DNA of 38,412 nucleotides from Candidatus Anammoximicrobium sp. (GTDB lineage Bacteria > Planctomycetota > Planctomycetia > Pirellulales > Pirellulaceae), in assembly GCA_012515235.1 (NCBI GenBank), contig JAAYYU010000267.1, positions 1-38,412 of the forward strand. Direction: 5' to 3'. The position numbers and the translations under genes are program-made. Below are positions 10,220 to 19,500 of the stretch, piece by piece. The notes beneath the pieces are model-generated. The model was not told where the DNA came from. It made no database searches and was given only the letters and a program-made list of their open reading frames with translations. Each line of letters starts with the position of its first letter. Within the stretch, counting starts at the first letter, position 1.

Positions 10220-10315
10220 GGGGTCAGGCTTACAGAATTCAACTTTGGCCGAGCTTGGTGCCAGCCTACGGTGTGACGCTGATCGGCCAGAATTGAATTC
10301 TGTAAGCCTGACCCC
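10220..10315. repeat. 96-bp palindromic element with GGGGTCAGG ends
   Basis: A perfect 23-bp inverted repeat (10220-10242 and 10293-10315) extends to 33 bp per arm with two mismatched pairs (10220-10252 and 10283-10315). The ends begin ggggtcaggctta, identical over 13 bp to the element at 36302-36396. It has no coding capacity and could fold into a long hairpin. It resembles REP/MITE-type elements mobilised in trans; no transposase is present in the window. Confidence 0.85.
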
Positions 10316-10585
10316 GGCACCGAAACCGTGAACTGATCAACGACGCGGAAAAGTGCCGGAACCCCCGTTTGGCGCCAGCATTCCGCTGTGCTGCGGGCCC
10401 CGCTGCGAGTTCTGGCGCCGGCCAGCCTCTCGTCTTCGCGCGATTCGACCGGCACCGCCCGCAGAATCGTTAAAGCCGTTCGATTCTAACACTCGATAGA
10501 ACACAGGTGGCGGATTCCGCGGCAAGGGGTGTTCCCTCGCGCCGGTTCCGCTCGGGCTGCGAATGGAGTTGAAGGGATCACCTTC

Positions 10586-13501
10586 GTGCTGGCGGACTCT
10601 TCAGTACGCATATCCTGCTGGACGGCGTGCGTCATCGCGTTGGGCGGGCTGTTGGCGGCCGGGGGCTGCAGCCGGCAGCACTATCGCGTCCAGGCGGATC
10701 GCGAAGTCCACGAGCTGGTCACGGAAAAATCGAACGACCCCCGTTGGGCGATCTGCGACTTCTCGATCGACATGGATCCCCGCAGCCGCTACTTCGATGC
10801 GGCTGACCCGGATCGCCCGCCGATGCCGCCGGACGATCCGGCGTCGCACCAGTTCATGCGTTGCGTGGATTCCAAAAAGGGTTGGCCGCATTGGCACGCC
10901 AACGGCGAGCGCGTCGAGTTGGAAAACCCGCATTGGCGGGCGGAGTTGGCTCAGTACGCCCCCATGAACGAGAAGGGCGAGGTCGTGTTGGACGTCGATA
11001 CGGCCCTGCGAGTCGCCTACATCCACTCGCCGGACTATCAAAACCAGTTGGAGACGCTCTACTTGTCGGCCCTGGACGTGAGCACCGAGCGGTTCCGACT
11101 GGACACGCAGTTCTTTGGCGGCAACACGACTCGGTACGCCCATTCGGGCGGCCTCAACCCGCCGCGTCTGTCGCGCGGAGTGGGCGTCCTCCCGGCGGTG
11201 CAAGGCGCCGATTCCAGTACCCTGACCACCACGACGGAGTTCGAGTTGCGGCGGAGGTTCGCCACGGCGGGCGAACTGCTGGTCGGTTTCGCCAACTCGT
11301 TCGTTTGGGAGTTCAGCGGCGGAGATGCGAACCTGACCAGCTCGCTCGCGAATTTTTCGCTGGTCCAGCCGCTGTTGCGGGGTGCCGGGCGGCACATTGC
11401 GTTGGAACAACTGACGATTGTGGAACGCGTGCTGTTGGGGAATCTGCGGGCCTTCGAACGGTATCGCCAGGGCTTTTACACGCGTGTGGCGATCGGCGAA
11501 CTGGGCGTCTCCGGCCCGTCGCGGCGCGGCGGGTTTTTGGGCGGGACCGGCTTGACCGGCTTCTCCGGCACGGGCTCCGGCGGGCTGGGCGGCGTGGGAG
11601 TCGCGACCGGCTTTGGACGCACCGGAATCGGCGCCTCCGGCGGCGGCACCGGCGGCGGCGCGGGATACGCGGGAGGCGGCGCAGGCACCGTGGGCGGGTT
11701 CCTCGGCCTGCTGCAACAACTGCAACAAATCCGCAACACGCAAGACAGCCTTAACCTGCAACTGCGCACCTTGGCGCTGTTGGAGGCATATCTGGACGCG
11801 GGCGTGATCGACCTAGTCCAGGTCGACCAGTTCCGCCAGAACATCGAAACCGAACGGGCCACGTTGCTGCAAGCCCAGAACAGCCTGCTGCTGGCACAAG
11901 ACAATTACGTCACCGGGACGCTGGGATTGCCTCCCGACCTGGGCATCGCCATGGACGATCAGCTGATCCGACAGTTCCAGTTGGTCGATCCGCAAACGAC
12001 GGCGATGCAGAACCGGATCGCGGATTTCCAGGAAGAACTGGGCGAACTGCCCGACGAGCCGGACCAGGATGCACTGCAGGATTTGTTGAAACGGCTCGTC
12101 GCGCTCCGCCCGCAGTTCGACGAGCGGTTCGTGCAGGTCGAGCAGGACCTGGCGCGCACGGAAAACACGGCGCAGCAACGCGAACACGCCATGACCGCCC
12201 CCGAACGCAGCCTGTATCAAAAGGACCGCCGACTGCTGGCCGACTCCCTCGCGGAAATCCGCCAGCGATTCGAGGCCGCGGTGCCGAAACTGGGCCAGTT
12301 GCAGACCGGGTTGGACACAGCCACGCGCCGGCAGACCGCCGCGGGCCTGGTCGTCTGGCTGGACGACCAGTATCGGCTGGCCGGCGAGTTGACCCTGATC
12401 CAGGCCCGCGCGCGGCTGGAGGCGATCCTTGTCGAGTCCGTCGAGATGGACGCGGAGACGGCTTTTCAAACGGCGCTGGCCAACCGCTTGGACATCATGA
12501 ACAGCCGCGCCGCGCTGGTCGATACGTGGCGGCTGATTGCCTACAACGCCAACGCGCTGCAGTCCCGCGTGGATGTCGTGCTGGATGGAGACATCTCGAC
12601 CTCCCGCAACAATCCGTTGAGCTTCCATTCCAAGACGGCCACCGTGCGGGCCGGTTTGGAGTTCGACGCGCCCTTTACCCGGCTGCTGGAGCGGAACAAC
12701 TATCGTCAGGCGCTGATCGACTATCAGCAGGACCGCCGCCAGTTCATCCAGTCCCTGGATTCCGTCCACCGCGATATGCGGCAACTGCTGCGGCGTTTGA
12801 ACGAACTGCGCGTCAACCTGGAGATTCAGCGGCGGGCCGTCGCGATTTCGATCCGCCGCGTCGATCTGACGCAAGAGCAGTTGAACAAGCCGGTGCCGCC
12901 GGCCGAACCGGGCCAGGCGGCAACCCAGTTCGGCCCGACGGCCGCGCTGGACTTGTTGACGGCCCTGTCCGACCTGCGGAACACGCAAAACAACTTCATG
13001 AGCGTCTGGCTCAACTACTATGCCACCCGGATGCAACTGATGCGCGAACTGGGCTTGATGCAATTGGACGAACAAGGGCGCTGGATCGATACGCCCCTGA
13101 CGCGGTCCGACCAGCCCGCCACGGAGGCGATCGCGACCCCGCCCGCGGTTCCTGTCGAATGGATGCAATTGGCGAATCAAGAGGAACCGCCCGGCCCGTG
13201 GGCAGCGCCCGCGGTGTACGTTGATCCAAGCGGAATGAACCCGAATCCGTCCGCGCCGCATCAAGCCGAACCGAGCGGGCAAGGGGCAGCGCCTGCGGCG
13301 TATATGGCGGCAAGCCCAAGGGCCCCGAATCCGTCCGCGCCGCATCCGGACGCCCCGTTCGGCCGGTGGGCGGCGCCTGCGGCGTACCTTGATCCAAGCG
13401 AAATGAACCCGAATCCGTCCGCGCGGCAGGCCGTGGGCCCGGCCGCCGCTTGGCTGCCCCCGGCGGGCAGTCGCCAGCAAGGGGCTCCGGCCAATCGCTG
13501 A
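10586..13501 (+). CDS. TolC-like outer-membrane efflux lipoprotein with Gly-rich insert
   Basis: The protein is predicted to be the outer-membrane channel of the export system encoded by the next three genes. A lipoprotein signal ends in LLAAGGCS, so it is probably lipidated. The body shows the duplicated helical TolC pattern (YIHSPDYQNQLETLYLSALD, EAYLDAGVIDLVQVDQFRQ, ALANRLDIMNSRAALVDTW, DLLTALSDLRNTQNNF). At 971 residues it is about twice the usual TolC length. A Gly-rich insert (around 310-372), a long coiled-coil region and three Pro/Ala-rich 28-residue repeats at the C terminus explain the excess. The GTG start at 10586 is chosen because GAAGGG lies 8 nt upstream and the signal peptide follows at once. 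The in-frame GTG at 10529 would add 19 non-signal-like residues. The tail repeats are WAAPAVYVDPSGMNPNPSAP-like. Confidence 0.88.
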   Translation: MLADSSVRISCWTACVIALGGLLAAGGCSRQHYRVQADREVHELVTEKSNDPRWAICDFSIDMDPRSRYFDAADPDRPPMPPDDPASHQFMRCVDSKKGWPHWHANGERVELENPHWRAELAQYAPMNEKGEVVLDVDTALRVAYIHSPDYQNQLETLYLSALDVSTERFRLDTQFFGGNTTRYAHSGGLNPPRLSRGVGVLPAVQGADSSTLTTTTEFELRRRFATAGELLVGFANSFVWEFSGGDANLTSSLANFSLVQPLLRGAGRHIALEQLTIVERVLLGNLRAFERYRQGFYTRVAIGELGVSGPSRRGGFLGGTGLTGFSGTGSGGLGGVGVATGFGRTGIGASGGGTGGGAGYAGGGAGTVGGFLGLLQQLQQIRNTQDSLNLQLRTLALLEAYLDAGVIDLVQVDQFRQNIETERATLLQAQNSLLLAQDNYVTGTLGLPPDLGIAMDDQLIRQFQLVDPQTTAMQNRIADFQEELGELPDEPDQDALQDLLKRLVALRPQFDERFVQVEQDLARTENTAQQREHAMTAPERSLYQKDRRLLADSLAEIRQRFEAAVPKLGQLQTGLDTATRRQTAAGLVVWLDDQYRLAGELTLIQARARLEAILVESVEMDAETAFQTALANRLDIMNSRAALVDTWRLIAYNANALQSRVDVVLDGDISTSRNNPLSFHSKTATVRAGLEFDAPFTRLLERNNYRQALIDYQQDRRQFIQSLDSVHRDMRQLLRRLNELRVNLEIQRRAVAISIRRVDLTQEQLNKPVPPAEPGQAATQFGPTAALDLLTALSDLRNTQNNFMSVWLNYYATRMQLMRELGLMQLDEQGRWIDTPLTRSDQPATEAIATPPAVPVEWMQLANQEEPPGPWAAPAVYVDPSGMNPNPSAPHQAEPSGQGAAPAAYMAASPRAPNPSAPHPDAPFGRWAAPAAYLDPSEMNPNPSARQAVGPAAAWLPPAGSRQQGAPANR
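13195..13435 (+). repeat. Three degenerate repeats encoding the Pro-rich tail
   Basis: Three units of about 84 bp start near 13195, 13276 and 13363 inside the TolC-like gene. They encode the pattern WAAPAxYxDPSxMNPNPSA; the middle unit is more diverged. The length may vary between strains by slippage or recombination. Confidence 0.7.
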
Positions 13502-13529
13502 ATTCGACCGGCGGCGCGGGTAACCGCAA

Positions 13530-13557
13530 TTCCTTCGCGCCGCGGCGGTGTTACAAT
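13530..13557 (+). promoter_or_regulatory. Possible promoter before the adaptor gene
   Basis: TTCCTT (13530-13535) and TACAAT (13552-13557) are 16 nt apart in the 200-nt gap before the adaptor gene. The -10 box is good and the -35 box is weak. It could be an internal promoter for the adaptor-permease-ATPase part of the cluster. Confidence 0.3.
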
Positions 13558-13702
13558 AGCCTACAGCCGCGGCGGCCCGGCGGGGTCGGCCGCGGTCCGT
13601 GGCGAAAGCAGGGCCAGGCCCCGCGCGGCCTCATTCCGCCTCGGCTCGCCGGCCCTGCTGCAAACGACCTTACCCAACCGCCGATCCTGCGGGGGCAGTG
13701 TC

Positions 13703-15745
13703 ATGTCCAACACGAATTCGGAATTATTTGACCTGGACCGGGAGGAACAGGTTCTGTCTGATCCCCTCCCGCCGTCTGGCGGTCTCGGCCGCTGGATGCG
13801 GCGACTGGTCGCAGTGATCTTGGGCCTTGTGCTCGTCGGGGGCGCCGTGTACGCCAGTTCGTTGGCGTTCAAATCGGCGGACGACGGCCCGGCTCCGTCG
13901 ATGCTCACCCACGCCGTCCAGCGCGGCGAGATGCTCGTGACGGTCACCGAAGACGGCAATGTGGAGAGCGCCAAGAACGTCGAGATCAAATGCCAGGTGG
14001 CCGGAGGCAGCTCGATCCTGTGGATTGTCAAGGACGGCAGCCAGGTGAAAGAGGGTGAAAAACTGGTCGAGTTGGATGCCTCCCAACTGGACGACCAGAT
14101 CAACGCTCAGAAGATCACCTACGAAAAGGCCCGCTCGGCGCTGGTCCAGGCCGAGAAGGACTTTCAGGTCGCCGAGATCTCCGTGAAGGAATACCTGGAA
14201 GGCACCTTCAAGAAAGAACTGCAGGACGCCGAGGCCCAAATCACCATCGCCCTGGAGAACCTGCGCACCAGCCAGAACATGCTGCAGCACTCGCAACGGA
14301 TGTTCCGCAAAGGCTACATCAGCACGCTGGAGTTGGAGGGACAGCAGTTCTCGGTCCAACGTTCTCAGCTGGAACTGGATTCCGCCCGCACGGCCAAGGA
14401 TGTGCTGGAGAACTTTACCAAGGTCAAAATGATCGAGGACTTGCAGAGCAAGGTGGAGACCGCCAAGGCCAAACTGGAGTCGGAAAAAGCCGCCTTTACG
14501 CTGGAAGAGTCGCGCCTGAAACGCCTGGAGGATCAAAAAGGATTCTGCCTCATCAACGCCACCCAGGACGGCATGGTCGTGTATGCCAACGAACAGATGG
14601 GAGGCATGCGCGGCGGCCAGCAGGGACCCCAGATCGAAGAAGGCGCGGCCGTCCGCGAGCGGCAGACCATCCTCCGCCTGCCCGACCTGTCCCAAATGCA
14701 GGTCAAAGTAAACGTCCACGAAACCAAAGTCGAACAGCTGCGCGTCGGCATGAGGGCCCGGATTCGCATCCTGGGCCGCGAACTGCAGGGAGCGGTGCAT
14801 TCGATCGCGAACCAGCCCGAACCAACCAGCTTCTTTTCGGCCAGCGTCAAGGAATACGCCACGATCGTCAGAATCGACGGCCAGCCGGAAGGCTTGCGGC
14901 CCGGCATGACGGCCGAAGTGGAAATCCTCGTCGCACATCTGAAAGACGTCCTGACGCTGCCCGTGGCGGCCATCGTCGAGCAGCGCGGCAAATACTTCTG
15001 CTGGGTTGCGACGCCCGGCAAAGTCGAACGCCGCTCGCTGGTCTTGGGCCTGAACAACGACCGGTTCGTGGAGGTCCAGGACGGCGTGAGCGAGACCGAC
15101 CAAGTGCTGCTCAATCCGCGCGCCGTCGTCGCGGAGGCTCGGGCTGCCGGCGAGGAAGCGGAGACCAACCGTGTGCGGGAGCAGTTTGGTGAAGCGAAGC
15201 CCGGCGCGGCGCCCGAACCGGACACGCGCCGCGGACCGTCCAAGGACTCGCCGAATGCCGGCGGCGGGCCGGGAACTCAGGCCGGCGCTGCCGGCAGTGG
15301 TCCCAACGCTGCGTCCGGCGGGCCGGCCGGCGGCGGGCCAGGAGGGGGTCCGGGCGGACCCGGCGGCGGATTCGACTTGATGGCGTCGGACAAGGACGGC
15401 GATGGCAAGATCAGCAAAGCAGAAGCCCCGGAGTTCATGCAGGCCTTCTTTGATCGCGTGGACACCAACGGCGACGGCATGCTCGACAAGGCCGAAATGG
15501 AAGTCATGCGCCAACGTCGCGTCTCCGGCGGAAGCCGCGGCGGGTCGAGGAACCTGATGCAATTCGACAAGAACGGCGACGGCAAGGTGACTGCGGACGA
15601 GGTTCCCGCCGAGATGCAGGGAATCCTCGAACGCGCCGACGCCAATCAAGACGGGGCGGTCGACGCCGCCGAAATCGAACAACTGCGCAGCCGCTTTCCG
15701 CCGGGCGGCGGAGGCGGTCCGGGAGGCGGGCCCGGCGGCCCGTGA
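13703..15745 (+). CDS. HlyD/MacA-type periplasmic adaptor fused to four EF-hands
   Basis: This 680-residue membrane-fusion protein links the ABC transporter to the TolC-like channel. The N-terminal cytoplasmic tail is followed by one transmembrane helix (about 32-53), a lipoyl/barrel-sandwich half, a long coiled-coil hairpin (about 130-280), the second half and a beta-barrel region (VKVNVHETKVEQLRVGMRAR, RPGMTAEVEILV), then a membrane-proximal domain. After a Gly/Pro linker (about 500-560) come four canonical EF-hand loops: DKDGDGKISKAE (563), DTNGDGMLDKAE (587), DKNGDGKVTADE (622) and DANQDGAVDAAE (646). EF-hands are not part of normal adaptors, so this points to calcium-dependent assembly or gating (inference). 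It lies between the TolC-like gene and the permease in the same direction. A GGGGG run precedes ATG 13703. Confidence 0.92.
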   Translation: MSNTNSELFDLDREEQVLSDPLPPSGGLGRWMRRLVAVILGLVLVGGAVYASSLAFKSADDGPAPSMLTHAVQRGEMLVTVTEDGNVESAKNVEIKCQVAGGSSILWIVKDGSQVKEGEKLVELDASQLDDQINAQKITYEKARSALVQAEKDFQVAEISVKEYLEGTFKKELQDAEAQITIALENLRTSQNMLQHSQRMFRKGYISTLELEGQQFSVQRSQLELDSARTAKDVLENFTKVKMIEDLQSKVETAKAKLESEKAAFTLEESRLKRLEDQKGFCLINATQDGMVVYANEQMGGMRGGQQGPQIEEGAAVRERQTILRLPDLSQMQVKVNVHETKVEQLRVGMRARIRILGRELQGAVHSIANQPEPTSFFSASVKEYATIVRIDGQPEGLRPGMTAEVEILVAHLKDVLTLPVAAIVEQRGKYFCWVATPGKVERRSLVLGLNNDRFVEVQDGVSETDQVLLNPRAVVAEARAAGEEAETNRVREQFGEAKPGAAPEPDTRRGPSKDSPNAGGGPGTQAGAAGSGPNAASGGPAGGGPGGGPGGPGGGFDLMASDKDGDGKISKAEAPEFMQAFFDRVDTNGDGMLDKAEMEVMRQRRVSGGSRGGSRNLMQFDKNGDGKVTADEVPAEMQGILERADANQDGAVDAAEIEQLRSRFPPGGGGGPGGGPGGP

Positions 15746-15858
15746 GGTGCTCGGTTGAGGTCCGTTGCAGCCGAGAAGAAACCGGTTCCACCCTGCGGAC
15801 CCGCAGTCCAAGAAGCTCGAAAATGAAACTCGCAGAACGCCGTTCAGAGGTCTGAGTC

Positions 15859-17202
15859 ATGATCCGTCCCGTCCTGATCACCCTTCGGCTGGCCGTTTAC
15901 AGCCTGCTGCTGCACAAGCTGCGCACGGGCCTGGCCGTAGTCGGGATTCTGATCGGGATCATGGCCGTCATCTGGCTGGTCGCGATGGGACAGGGCGTCA
16001 GCTACCAGGCGCAGAAGCAGATCGAAGACCTGGGCGCACGCAACATCATTGTCCGCAGCGTGAAGCCGTCCGACCAGGGCTCGACCGCCTCCGGCGGCGG
16101 CCGCTCGTTCTTCCTGGAGTACGGGCTGCTCCGCGACGACTTCCAGCGGATCGTCACCAACATTCCGCAGGGTGTCATCGAGCAAGCGGTTCCGCTGCGC
16201 GAAATCCGCAAGGAACTCCGCCGCGACGATCGCACGATCGAAGGACGCGTGGTGGGATGCACGCCGGAGTACTTCGTGCTGAACAACCTGCAGATGGAGC
16301 GGGGACGCTTCCTGGAAGACCGCGACGGCCAGCCGCCGGACAACGTCTGCGTGTTGGCCGCCACGGCCGCGGAGAAGCTGTTTCCGCTGGAAAATCCGCT
16401 CGGCAAGAGCATCCAGATCGACCGCGATTTCTACGTGGTCATCGGGCAGACGATCCGGCGCGATCCCACGGCGGCCATCGGCGGCAGCCTGGACTCGCAG
16501 GACTACAACCTGGACGTGTACATCCCCCTGGAAACGCAGCGCTGGCGGATCGGCGACATGGTCTTCACCAGCCGTTCGGGCAGCCGCGAGGGCGAGATTG
16601 TGCAACTGAGCCAGATCACGCTGACGGTTGTCGACAAGGACTTGGTGTACGAGACGGCCGGGATCATTCGCGCGTTGTTGGACAAGTACCATCCCAAGCA
16701 GGATTTTGGCGTCGTCGTGCCCCAGGAACTGCTGCGGCAGGCCAAGTTGATCGAGATGATGTTCAATCTGCTGTTGGTGATCATCGCCGGCATCTCGCTG
16801 ATCGTGGGCGGGATCGGCATCATGAATATCATGCTGGCGACGGTCACGGAACGGACGCGGGAGATCGGCATCCGCCGCGCGCTGGGGGCCAAACGGCGGG
16901 CGATCATCCAGCAGTTCCTGGCCGAGTCGGTCGTGCTGACGGGCGTCGGCGGCCTGCTGGGCGTAGGCTGCGGTTTCCTGGTCGGCCCGGCCGTCCGGAC
17001 CGTGCGCGACCTCGCCCAACGGCTGTTCCCCGACATGATGTCTGCGCTGCCGCCGGTGATCATGGAGTTGCAGCCGCGGATCGCCTGGTGGTCGATCATC
17101 GCTTCGCTGATCATCTCGATCGGCGTGGGCGTGATCTTTGGGCTGTATCCGGCGATGCGCGCGGCGTACATGGATCCGATCGAAGCGTTGAGGCATGAGT
17201 AA
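15859..17202 (+). CDS. MacB/FtsX-type ABC transporter permease
   Basis: The 447-residue inner-membrane permease has the MacB topology: one N-terminal transmembrane helix (about residues 15-40, TGLAVVGILIGIMAVIWLV), a large periplasmic MacB_PCD-like domain (about 45-290), and three C-terminal helices with the FtsX motif (GGIGIMNIMLATVTERTREI, then GIRRALGAKRRA). The ATPase is encoded separately by the next gene, unlike E. coli MacB, in which both are fused. With the adaptor and TolC-like protein it probably forms a tripartite pump that moves periplasmic substrates (peptides, lipids or antibiotics) to the outside. The substrate cannot be inferred. Confidence 0.94.
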   Translation: MIRPVLITLRLAVYSLLLHKLRTGLAVVGILIGIMAVIWLVAMGQGVSYQAQKQIEDLGARNIIVRSVKPSDQGSTASGGGRSFFLEYGLLRDDFQRIVTNIPQGVIEQAVPLREIRKELRRDDRTIEGRVVGCTPEYFVLNNLQMERGRFLEDRDGQPPDNVCVLAATAAEKLFPLENPLGKSIQIDRDFYVVIGQTIRRDPTAAIGGSLDSQDYNLDVYIPLETQRWRIGDMVFTSRSGSREGEIVQLSQITLTVVDKDLVYETAGIIRALLDKYHPKQDFGVVVPQELLRQAKLIEMMFNLLLVIIAGISLIVGGIGIMNIMLATVTERTREIGIRRALGAKRRAIIQQFLAESVVLTGVGGLLGVGCGFLVGPAVRTVRDLAQRLFPDMMSALPPVIMELQPRIAWWSIIASLIISIGVGVIFGLYPAMRAAYMDPIEALRHE

Positions 17203-17303
17203 ACGCCTTACCCGTAAAGTGGGCAGCTTGCCTGTCGTTTCCGGCTGACCGCCGGGAAGCCTGTCCCGCGGGTGGGCTTGGCCAAAGTGGGTAAACAGAA
17301 GAC

Positions 17304-17996
17304 ATGGCCCTGGCACTGCACGTCGAAAAACTCCGCAAGGATTATGTCTTGAAGGGCGAGACGGTGCATGCCTTGCGCGGCGTGACGTTCGAGGTGCAGA
17401 GTGGCGAGTACATTGCGATCATGGGCCCTTCGGGATCGGGCAAAAGCACGCTGCTGAATCTGCTGGGCTGCCTGGACCGTCCCACCTCGGGCAGATATGT
17501 GCTCGGCGGCCGCAATGTGGCCCAATTGGACGACAACCAGTTGTCGGACGTGCGCGCGGCCAACATCGGTTTCGTGTTCCAGTCGTACAACCTGATTCCC
17601 CAACTCACCGTGGTCGAGAACATCGAAGTCCCGCTGTACTACCAGGGCCGGTTGAACGCGGCCAATCGCCGCCGCTGCCGCGAGTTGGCCCGCCTGGTGG
17701 GACTGGGCCAGCGGTTGAGCCACCGCCCTTCGGAACTGTCCGGCGGCCAGCAACAGCGCGTGGCCATCGCCCGCAGTCTGGCCAACGACCCGTATTTCAT
17801 CCTTGCCGACGAGCCGACGGGCAACTTGGATACAGCGACGAGCGTCGAAGTTCTGGACCTCTTCGCGAAACTGAACGCCCAGGGCAAGACGATCGTGCTG
17901 GTCACCCACGAAAACGACGTCGCCGCCCGCTGCAAACGCGTCCTGCGACTCCGCGACGGACTGGTAGAATCCGACGATTTGAACCGGGCCGGTTGA
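17304..17996 (+). CDS. ABC transporter ATP-binding protein, MacB/LolD family
   Basis: The 230-residue ATPase has Walker A GPSGSGKST (41-49), a Q-loop in FVFQSYNLIPQLTVVENI, the ABC signature LSGGQQQRVAIARSL, Walker B ILADEPTGNLD and the switch His in VLVTHE. The LNLLGCLDRPTSG segment is typical of the MacB/LolD/FtsE group, which pairs with FtsX-type permeases. It is the last gene of the four-gene export cluster, 101 nt after the permease. A repeat-bearing intergenic region follows. Confidence 0.96.
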   Translation: MALALHVEKLRKDYVLKGETVHALRGVTFEVQSGEYIAIMGPSGSGKSTLLNLLGCLDRPTSGRYVLGGRNVAQLDDNQLSDVRAANIGFVFQSYNLIPQLTVVENIEVPLYYQGRLNAANRRRCRELARLVGLGQRLSHRPSELSGGQQQRVAIARSLANDPYFILADEPTGNLDTATSVEVLDLFAKLNAQGKTIVLVTHENDVAARCKRVLRLRDGLVESDDLNRAG

Positions 17997-18401
17997 TCGA
18001 ATTCCAAGGCGGCAGCAGGCGGAAACAAATCCCGTGGCCAGGCGGTCTTCCAAGCGGCACAAGCCGGAGAAACCGCCAAATCGCGTGCCTGACAGCGTTT
18101 CCCCCTGGACAGCGGTGGGGAGCCTAGTGTTAAATACCAAGTTGTTCTCAGCGGTAGCGACGTTTCGCGAAAAGGGGACAGAACCCTTTTGCCGGATTAG
18201 TGCGCTGTCAGGCATCGCTTGATGGAAAGGAGCGGAATTCATCACGCCCCCACGGGGGACGAAAATCCGACCGCCAAGCCGTCAAGTGACGATGGACAGA
18301 TCACCGGTCGTTTGTTCCCTTTTGGGAATGACGAGAATCGTTGATTGGCCGCAAAGAAAATCTGTTCGCATTCGTTATTCTTTTTTGGGGAAGGGGTTTC
18401 T
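17997..18401. other. Gene-free region before the first DUF1559 gene
   Basis: These 405 bases contain an inverted-repeat-bounded segment (18086-18214) and the leader of the DUF1559 gene, including a purine-rich ribosome binding site (GGGGAAGGGG) just before ATG 18402. No clear sigma-70 promoter was identified. Confidence 0.5.
18086..18214. repeat. 129-bp segment with 12-bp inverted ends
   Basis: tgcctgacagcg (18086-18097) is perfectly inverted at 18203-18214. Inside, aaaaggg and ccctttt (18170-18176 and 18184-18190) form a second small hairpin next to a ggggacag motif. The structure recalls REP-like elements but differs in sequence from the GGGGTCAGG family. Confidence 0.6.
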
Positions 18402-19469
18402 ATGAATTCGAGACAGAGACGTAGGTGGGCGTTCACGCTTGTCGAGTTGTTGGTGGTGATCGCTATTATCGGAATCCTTGTCGCGTTGCTGCTGCCGGCG
18501 ATTCAAGCAGCGCGCGAAGCCGCACGCCGGACGCAGTGCAGCAACAACCTGAAGCAACTCGGGATCGCCATGCACAACTTTCACGACACGTACAAGAATT
18601 TCCCGATCGGTCAGGCCAACGAAGACAACATCTATTACTCCTGGGGACCGTATATTCTGCCCTTCATGGAGCTGCAGTCGGTTCAGGACAACATGAAATC
18701 CGCCGGCGCCTGGTTCGGGTATCTGAAGTCTGGAAACAACATCGACATGCACGGGTCGATCGGAGCTTATGGGTCATGGACGCTGCCCAGTCCGCATCCC
18801 CAGTCCAGCTCAGACTCATATCGCAATTTCTTCCAAACGTCCAACAATCACGGCGGGATGGTCGCCGAGGAGTTTCCTGCCTTCATGTGCCCCAGCGACG
18901 TGTTGCCCAAAGAGGACAACAACGGATTTGGCAAGTCCAACTATTGCGCTTGCGTTGGCGACGATTCGCCGTGGCAGGCACAGTCGGCCAAGTCGTGGGG
19001 GAGTCCTAGCCGGACCCAGCAGACGGGCATGTTCCGCCTCGCGCAGAGCAACGACTACACCCAGGTTGTGGGCATGGCAGAGGTCACCGATGGAACGAGC
19101 AACACCATCATGATGGGCGAGGTGACCGAATCGTATTTTATCAACCCAACTGCGATCAGCAGCTGTTTTCCGCTTTGGGCAGGCAGCAACAACGATGGGG
19201 GTGGCCAGTGGCGTATGAATGCCTGGGGCCGCTTGTGCGGTCCCGTCTGTTCCATGAACCAGAACTATAAAATCATCGGGAATGTTCAATGGAAGGACAC
19301 CGGCCTGACGGCCTCCGACTACAGTTTTTCCAGCAAGCATCCGGGCGGGGCCCAGTTCGTGCTGGGTGACGGGTCGGTGGTGTTCCTCCAGGATTCGATC
19401 GACACCACGTTGTATGCACGCTTGGCCGCGATCAACGACGGAAACCCGGTGCAAGTTCCGGGACGGTAA
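18402..19469 (+). CDS. DUF1559 prepilin-like protein, copy A
   Basis: The 355-residue protein has a type IV prepilin signal: basic RQRRRWA, then FTLVELLVVIAIIGILVALL and the DUF1559 hallmark AIQAAREAARRTQCSNNLKQ. The C terminus has the family motif KHPGGAQFVLGDGSVVFLQD. The protein should be processed by a prepilin peptidase and exported as a pseudopilin-like surface or periplasmic protein; DUF1559 proteins are highly expanded in planctomycetes and their function is not established. The residue before the cleavage point is Ala rather than the usual Gly. ATG 18402 is preferred because it has a strong Shine-Dalgarno and gives a normal short leader. It is the first gene of a cassette (DUF1559, lipoprotein, CxxCH-PD40-TPR) that recurs inverted at 26626-30696. 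Confidence 0.93.
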   Translation: MNSRQRRRWAFTLVELLVVIAIIGILVALLLPAIQAAREAARRTQCSNNLKQLGIAMHNFHDTYKNFPIGQANEDNIYYSWGPYILPFMELQSVQDNMKSAGAWFGYLKSGNNIDMHGSIGAYGSWTLPSPHPQSSSDSYRNFFQTSNNHGGMVAEEFPAFMCPSDVLPKEDNNGFGKSNYCACVGDDSPWQAQSAKSWGSPSRTQQTGMFRLAQSNDYTQVVGMAEVTDGTSNTIMMGEVTESYFINPTAISSCFPLWAGSNNDGGGQWRMNAWGRLCGPVCSMNQNYKIIGNVQWKDTGLTASDYSFSSKHPGGAQFVLGDGSVVFLQDSIDTTLYARLAAINDGNPVQVPGR

Positions 19470-19500
19470 GCAGCGTGCGGAAGGAGTTCTCGGCTGAAAG

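Larger units (their letters stand above)
9912..10585. other. Gene-free region with terminator and palindromic element
   Basis: These 674 bases contain a strong terminator (9961-9996) and a 96-bp inverted-repeat element (10220-10315). The remainder (about 10320-10585) is the leader of the TolC-like gene. No conserved small gene was recognised. Confidence 0.6.

Noticed and set aside
13724..15811. 695-codon antisense frame opposite the adaptor gene
   Set aside because: No domain is visible and it mirrors the adaptor gene, whose family assignment is secure.
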